Part shown: piece after piece, positions 6,264 through 10,106 of the stretch
Layout of the letters: every line of letters starts with the position of its first letter
Position numbering within the stretch: the first letter of the stretch is position 1
Origin: Fimadaptatus sp963928645
Lineage (GTDB): Bacteria > Bacillota > Clostridia > Christensenellales > Aristaeellaceae
Direction: 5' to 3'
DNA length: 10,106 nt
Assembly: GCA_963928645.1 (NCBI GenBank)
Contig: CAWVGT010000266.1
Span: 1-10,106, forward strand
Made by a program: the position numbers and the translations under genes
The notes under the pieces: model-generated
The model's database searches: none
Told to the model about the DNA's origin: nothing
Seen by the model: the letters and a program-made list of their open reading frames with translations, nothing else

Positions 6264-6621
6264 AAACGATCCAATAAACAAGATGAGCCGCCGCAGTAAA
6301 CCCGCAGCGACCCATCATACAAACCCACCAATCGAACACAAAATCGTCCAACCCGCCGCGACAGAGCGCAGCCCGAACCACCCGAAAACCAATCAGCCGC
6401 AGCCATCCCCGCAACAACTCGCCCATCGGCAAAGCCCCGGCCGCACAATCGCGCAGCCTACAAGCGCCCCGCCAGGCCAACATGCCGCCGGCGCAGCCAC
6501 CTCGCATCCGCATGCAACGCTTCACGCCCGCCGCATGCAGCCATCCGCCGACAAGCCAAGCCGCCGCAGCCAACCCCGAAGCGCCGCAAGCCCCAATCAA
6601 CCGCAGCCGCGCGCCCGAACC
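6264..6621. other. A/C-biased non-coding tract downstream of tsaD
   Basis: On the plus strand this stretch is dominated by A and C: 47 of 60 bases in 6301-6360 and again in 6361-6420, with only 5 and 3 T. The RNA read through from tsaD would be G/U-rich; an RNA in the opposite direction would be C-rich and G-poor, the composition favoured by Rho. Open frames on both strands (for example minus 6049-6600, rich in Trp, Cys and Gly) look like products of the composition. No terminator with a U-tract was found after tsaD. Confidence 0.5.
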
Positions 6622-7695
6622 TCACTCCGCCGCGCGCATGTCCAGCGCCAACATCGGCGCCGCGTTCAGATCCAGCCCCGCCAGCTCGCCGCGCATCAGC
6701 CGGTAATACGCCGCGCTGCCTATCATCGCCGCGTTGTCGGTGCACAGCACCAGCGGCGGCATGTACACGCCGTATCCGTGCGCGTCGCACATGCGCCGCA
6801 TGCGCTCGCGCAGCAGGCTGTTGGCCGACACGCCGCCCGCCATCGCCACGCGCGTCATGCCGGTCAGGCGCGCCGCCTCCTCGGTGCGCTCTACCAGCGC
6901 CTCGACCACCCGCCGCCGGTACGACGCCGCGAAGTCCGCGCGGTTCAGCTCGCCGCCCTGCTGCGCGATCTTGTGGCTCAGGTTGATCGCCGCGGTCTTT
7001 ATGCCCGAGAACGAGAAGTTCATGCTGCCCCTGACCAGCGGCTGCGGGAACTCGTACGCGTTGTCGCGGCCCTCGCGCGCGGCCTCGTCCAGCTTGGGCC
7101 CGCCCGGGTACGGCAGCCCCAGTATGCGCGCCACCTTGTCAAACGCCTCGCCCGCGGCGTCGTCCACGGTCTGGCCTATCAGCTCGTACTCGCCGTAGTC
7201 GCGCACCACCACCAGGTGCGTGTGCCCGCCCGATACCACCAGGCACAGAAACGGCGGCTCCAGCTCGGGATGCGCTATGTAGTTGGCGCTGACGTGGCCC
7301 TCTATGTGGTTGACCGCGATCAGCGGCAGCTCCCGCCCCAGCGCCAGCGCCTTGGCCGCCGCCACGCCCGTCAGCAGCGCGCCCACCAGCCCCGGCCCCT
7401 GCGTGACCGCTATCGCGTCGATGTCGTCCAGCGCGCAGCCCGCGCGCGCCAGCGCCTGGTCGACCATCGCGTCCACGGCCTCCACGTGCATGCGCGAGGC
7501 TATCTCGGGCACCACGCCGCCGTATATCTCGTGCAGCTTGATCTGCGAAGCTATCGGGTTGGACAGCATGCGCCGCCCGTCCTCGATCACCGCCGCGCTG
7601 GTTTCGTCGCACGAGGTCTCTATCGCCAGTATGCGCGCGTGCCCCGCCGCGATCAGCGCCCGCGCCCGCGCCGCCGCCGCCTCATCGTATGTCAT
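6622..7695 (-). CDS. tsaD: tRNA N6-adenosine threonylcarbamoyltransferase TsaD (Kae1/YgjD family)
   Basis: It transfers threonylcarbamoyl from threonylcarbamoyl-AMP to A37 of ANN-decoding tRNAs to give t6A, working with TsaB and TsaE. Seen here: ILAIETSCDETSAAV (residues 22-36); the metal ligands His130 and His134 in NHIEGHVSANY; SGGHTHLV (155-162); PGGPKLDEAA (197-206); MNFSFSGIKTA (225-235); AGGVSANSLLRERM (286-299); and Asp320 in TDNAAMIGSAA. The length of 357 is slightly above the usual 335-345, owing to about 20 extra N-terminal residues. ATG 7695 is preferred because GGAGG sits 8 bases upstream and it overlaps the upstream stop as ATGA; frames extending further upstream run through the preceding gene. 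t6A also affects AUA-decoding tRNA(Ile), which is notable in an AUA-rich genome. Confidence 0.96.
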   Translation of the reverse strand: MTYDEAAAARARALIAAGHARILAIETSCDETSAAVIEDGRRMLSNPIASQIKLHEIYGGVVPEIASRMHVEAVDAMVDQALARAGCALDDIDAIAVTQGPGLVGALLTGVAAAKALALGRELPLIAVNHIEGHVSANYIAHPELEPPFLCLVVSGGHTHLVVVRDYGEYELIGQTVDDAAGEAFDKVARILGLPYPGGPKLDEAAREGRDNAYEFPQPLVRGSMNFSFSGIKTAAINLSHKIAQQGGELNRADFAASYRRRVVEALVERTEEAARLTGMTRVAMAGGVSANSLLRERMRRMCDAHGYGVYMPPLVLCTDNAAMIGSAAYYRLMRGELAGLDLNAAPMLALDMRAAE

Positions 7696-8360
7696 GCGCC
7701 CTTCCTCCCGTAAAACCCGGTAAATCCGTATATCGCCGCCTGCGCGACCATGCCCGCGCCGGTGTACAGCGCTATGCGCTGCGCCATGCCCGCAAAGAAC
7801 TCCGCCGGGAACATGCGTATCATGAACTGCGTCTCCGGGTCCATCAGCCACAGCTCGTTGTTAAACAGCAGCCTGTGAAACGCGTTGAACGCCGAGTTAA
7901 AGTCCAGCGCGCACCACAGCCCCGCCAGCCCCAGCATGACCGCAAACGCGCCCATGCCCAGCAGCGCGCCCTGCGCCAGCCGCCGGCGGTCGCGCCCCGC
8001 CATCAGCACGCAGGTTATCGCCACCGCGCCCGCGCCCAGCATCACTATCAGCGCCCGCTCGTACAGCGCCGCCACGTCCTGCATGTGCGCGCGCTCGTCC
8101 TCGCCGAATATGTCGCGCAGCTCGCCGTCTATCACGCCCTGACCGCTGAGCCCGTCCGCGCTGCCGCTGAGGTACTCCAGCAGTATGTCGGTCGCGCGCT
8201 CCAGCGTATCGGCGTCCGCGCCGCAGCTCTCGTACACGCCCAGGCGCGCGTACTCGCTCGAGTAGTGCGCCCTGTCAAATGTCACCGCGAACAGCATCAT
8301 CAGCGCCAGCAGCACCTGCAGCGCCAGCGCGCCCACCGCGCCCAATGTCCTCGCCTTCAC
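7692..8360 (-). CDS. Lit-like lipoprotein intramolecular transacylase (DUF1461/TIGR01906 membrane protein)
   Basis: The 222-residue protein has four predicted membrane helices (about 8-26, 102-121, 130-150, 197-213). A large loop after helix 1 contains HMQDV (His92). A second loop contains FNAFHRLLFNNELWLMDP (His162) followed by MFPAEFFAGM. These two His-containing loops are the hallmark of the family, now named for Lit, which moves an acyl chain within the N-terminal cysteine of lipoproteins to make the lyso form in Gram-positives. Whether this member does so is inferred from the family. The start is GTG 8360 with AAAGGAGG 7 bases upstream. It ends in an ATGA overlap with tsaD, so the two are translationally coupled. 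All eight of its isoleucine codons are ATA. Confidence 0.82.
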   Translation of the reverse strand: MKARTLGAVGALALQVLLALMMLFAVTFDRAHYSSEYARLGVYESCGADADTLERATDILLEYLSGSADGLSGQGVIDGELRDIFGEDERAHMQDVAALYERALIVMLGAGAVAITCVLMAGRDRRRLAQGALLGMGAFAVMLGLAGLWCALDFNSAFNAFHRLLFNNELWLMDPETQFMIRMFPAEFFAGMAQRIALYTGAGMVAQAAIYGFTGFYGRKGA

Positions 8361-8380
8361 GCGTCGGCCTCCTTTAACGC

Positions 8381-8432
8381 CGCGCGCCGCCCGGGCAGCC
8401 GGGCCTGCCAGCCCGTCCCGCAGCGGCGCGCG
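8381..8432 (-). promoter_or_regulatory. GC-rich leader hairpin before the Lit-like gene
   Basis: A perfect 10-bp inverted repeat (CGCGCGCCGC at 8381-8390, complement at 8423-8432) encloses a second stem, GGCAG/CTGCC (8394-8398 with 8405-8409). It ends about 10 bases before the ribosome binding site and has no U-tract on the minus strand, so it is not a standard terminator. It could stabilise mRNA, limit ribosome access or be a read-through spacer structure. A TATAAG -10-like element lies just upstream (8446-8451) but has no credible -35. Confidence 0.45.
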
Positions 8433-8491
8433 CGATTTGATTTACCTTATACTTTCGTCCGTGCGCCCGATCCGGCCGCAGCCGGCGCGGC

Positions 8492-9614
8492 TCACTCGTC
8501 CTCGGGCTTCTTGGCCGCGGCCTTTTGCAGGTAAGAGGTTATAAAGCCGTCCAGCTCGCCGTCCATCACGCTCTGTATGTTGCCGACCTCGTAATCGGTG
8601 CGGTGATCCTTGACCATCGTGTACGGCTGGAATACGTACGAGCGTATCTGGCTGCCCCACTCTATCTTCTTGAGCTCGCCCTTGACGTCGGAGAGCAGCT
8701 CCTGGCGCTCCTGCTCGCGGCGCTCGGCGAGCTTGGCCGTCAGCATGCGTATGCAGGTCTCGCGGTTCTGTATCTGCGAGCGCTCGGACTGGCACTGCAC
8801 GACTATGCCGGTGGGTATATGCGTCATGCGCACGGCCGAGTCGGTGCGGTTGACGTGCTGGCCGCCCTTGCCGCTGGCGCGGTACGTGTCCACGCGCACG
8901 TCCTCCATGCTGAACAGCGCGCTGGAGTCCTCGTCGATTATCGGCGCCACGTCCAGCGACGCGAACGACGTGTGCCGGCGCGCGTTGGCGTCGAACGGCG
9001 ATATGCGCACCAGCCGGTGCACGCCGCGCTCGCACTTCAAGAATCCGTACGCGTACTCGCCCGACACCTGGAACGTGACCGACTTGATGCCGGCCTCGTC
9101 GCCGTCCAACAGGTCCATCTCCTTGAGCTCGAAGCCGTGCTTCTGGCAGTAGTAGGTGTACATGCGGTACAGCATCTGCGTCCAGTCCTGGGCCTCGGTG
9201 CCGCCCGCGCCGGCGTGCAGGCTCAGCAGAGCGTCGTTTAGGTCGTACTCGCCGTTGAGCAGCGTGGTCAGGCGTATCTCCTCCAGCTCGGAGTAGATGC
9301 GCTTTATCTCCTCGGCACACTCGTGCTCGAGGTCGGCGTCGTCCTCGGCGTCGCCCAGCTCTATCATGGCCTCGACGTCGTCGGCGGAGCGGTTCAGGTG
9401 GTCGAAGTGGTTGAGCTTGTTCTCGACCGACTTCATGTGCTTGTTTACGGACTGCGCGTGTTCCAGGTCGTCCCAGAACCCGGGCGCGCCCATTTCGGCT
9501 TCGAGTTCTTCTCGGTCGCGCTTCAGCTTGGCGACGTCAAAGTGACTCACCTGCCTCTGCGATAAGTTCCCGTATGCGGGTCAGGTCCGTGCGATGCTGC
9601 TCGAACTCAATCAC
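8492..9614 (-). CDS. prfB: Peptide chain release factor 2 (RF2) with programmed +1 frameshift
   Basis: RF2 recognises UAA and UGA and triggers peptide release. The first frame starts at GTG 9614 (MIEFEQHRTDL), with GAAGGGG nine bases upstream; ATG 9623 is in frame but abuts that site. After 25 codons it meets CTT TGA C (9542-9536); shifting +1 at CTT reads GAC and continues as DVAKLKRDREELE to 8492, giving 373 residues. A Shine-Dalgarno-like AGGTGAG precedes the slippery CTT. The coding path is 9614-9540 then 9538-8492. The codon-recognition SPF falls at 205-207 and the catalytic GGQ at 250-252, the same numbers as in E. coli RF2. The shift is the classic autoregulatory loop: low RF2 favours frameshifting. 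It follows secA by 53 bp, as in Bacillus. Confidence 0.96.
9536..9553 (-). promoter_or_regulatory. RF2 frameshift site, CUU UGA C with upstream SD-like element
   Basis: The slippery codon CTT occupies 9542-9540, the zero-frame stop TGA occupies 9539-9537, and C9536 completes the weak UGAC context. AGGTGAG lies 4 bases upstream of CTT, slightly further than the 3-base spacing of E. coli. All elements known to drive +1 shifting in prfB are present. Confidence 0.93.
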
Positions 9615-9667
9615 AAAAATCATCCCCTTCAAAATATTGATTGATATATGCCGCGCGCGCCGCCGGG

Positions 9668-10106
<439 letters not shown>

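Noticed and set aside
6049..6600. 183-codon minus-strand frame downstream of tsaD running into the repeats
   Set aside because: It begins with TTG without a ribosome binding site. It is unusually rich in Trp, Cys and Gly, uses ATT/TTG/GGG codons unlike its neighbours, and is stopped inside the repeat array.
6238..7713. 491-codon plus-strand frame across the A/C tract and opposite tsaD
   Set aside because: The first part reflects A/C composition and the second is antisense to tsaD. No recognisable domain is present.
8446..8451. TATAAG as a promoter for the Lit-like gene and tsaD
   Set aside because: The expected -35 position has no TTG-like element, so it is mentioned only as a possible element within the leader entry.

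Overview
This is a GC-rich chromosomal segment. Gene content and order point to a Firmicutes lineage, most likely a high-GC member of the Clostridia; the species cannot be named. The grounds are a secA-prfB pair with an in-frame UGA frameshift in prfB, a mini-RNase III / thyX / rlmB / yacP cluster, a Lit-type membrane protein, and strong GGAGG-type ribosome binding sites. Isoleucine is encoded largely by ATA despite the high GC, an unusual codon habit.

All supported genes read leftward (minus strand). From right to left: the 3' end of secA (9668-10106), prfB (8492-9614, programmed +1 frameshift), a Lit/DUF1461 membrane protein (7692-8360) overlapping tsaD (6622-7695) by ATGA, then about 1.9 kb without a convincing gene (4746-6621), rhaB (3273-4745), a 348-bp gap with a good promoter, and a tight four-gene operon mrnC-thyX-rlmB-yacP (2924 to beyond position 1). 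The operon combines RNA maturation, rRNA modification and ribosome-linked mRNA decay (mini-III, RlmB, Rae1/YacP) with flavin-dependent dTMP synthesis (ThyX). The rest serves protein export (SecA), translation termination (RF2), tRNA t6A modification (TsaD), lipoprotein remodelling (Lit) and rhamnose catabolism (RhaB).

The 1.9-kb non-coding region is the most unusual part. Going rightward from rhaB it holds a sigma-A-type promoter for rhaB, an 18-bp perfect palindrome upstream of it, a cluster of DnaA-box-like nonamers (two perfect TTATCCACA, two TTTTCCACA and several weaker ones, three of them spaced 42-43 bp), an AT-rich inverted repeat, an unassigned stretch, two full and one partial copy of a ~188-bp tandem repeat with two dyads per unit, and a ~350-bp tract strongly biased to A and C on the plus strand. 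It may be a replication origin or another DnaA-binding control locus, although neither dnaA nor dnaN is nearby and gene direction does not change across it. No RNA gene, IS element or CRISPR array was recognised.
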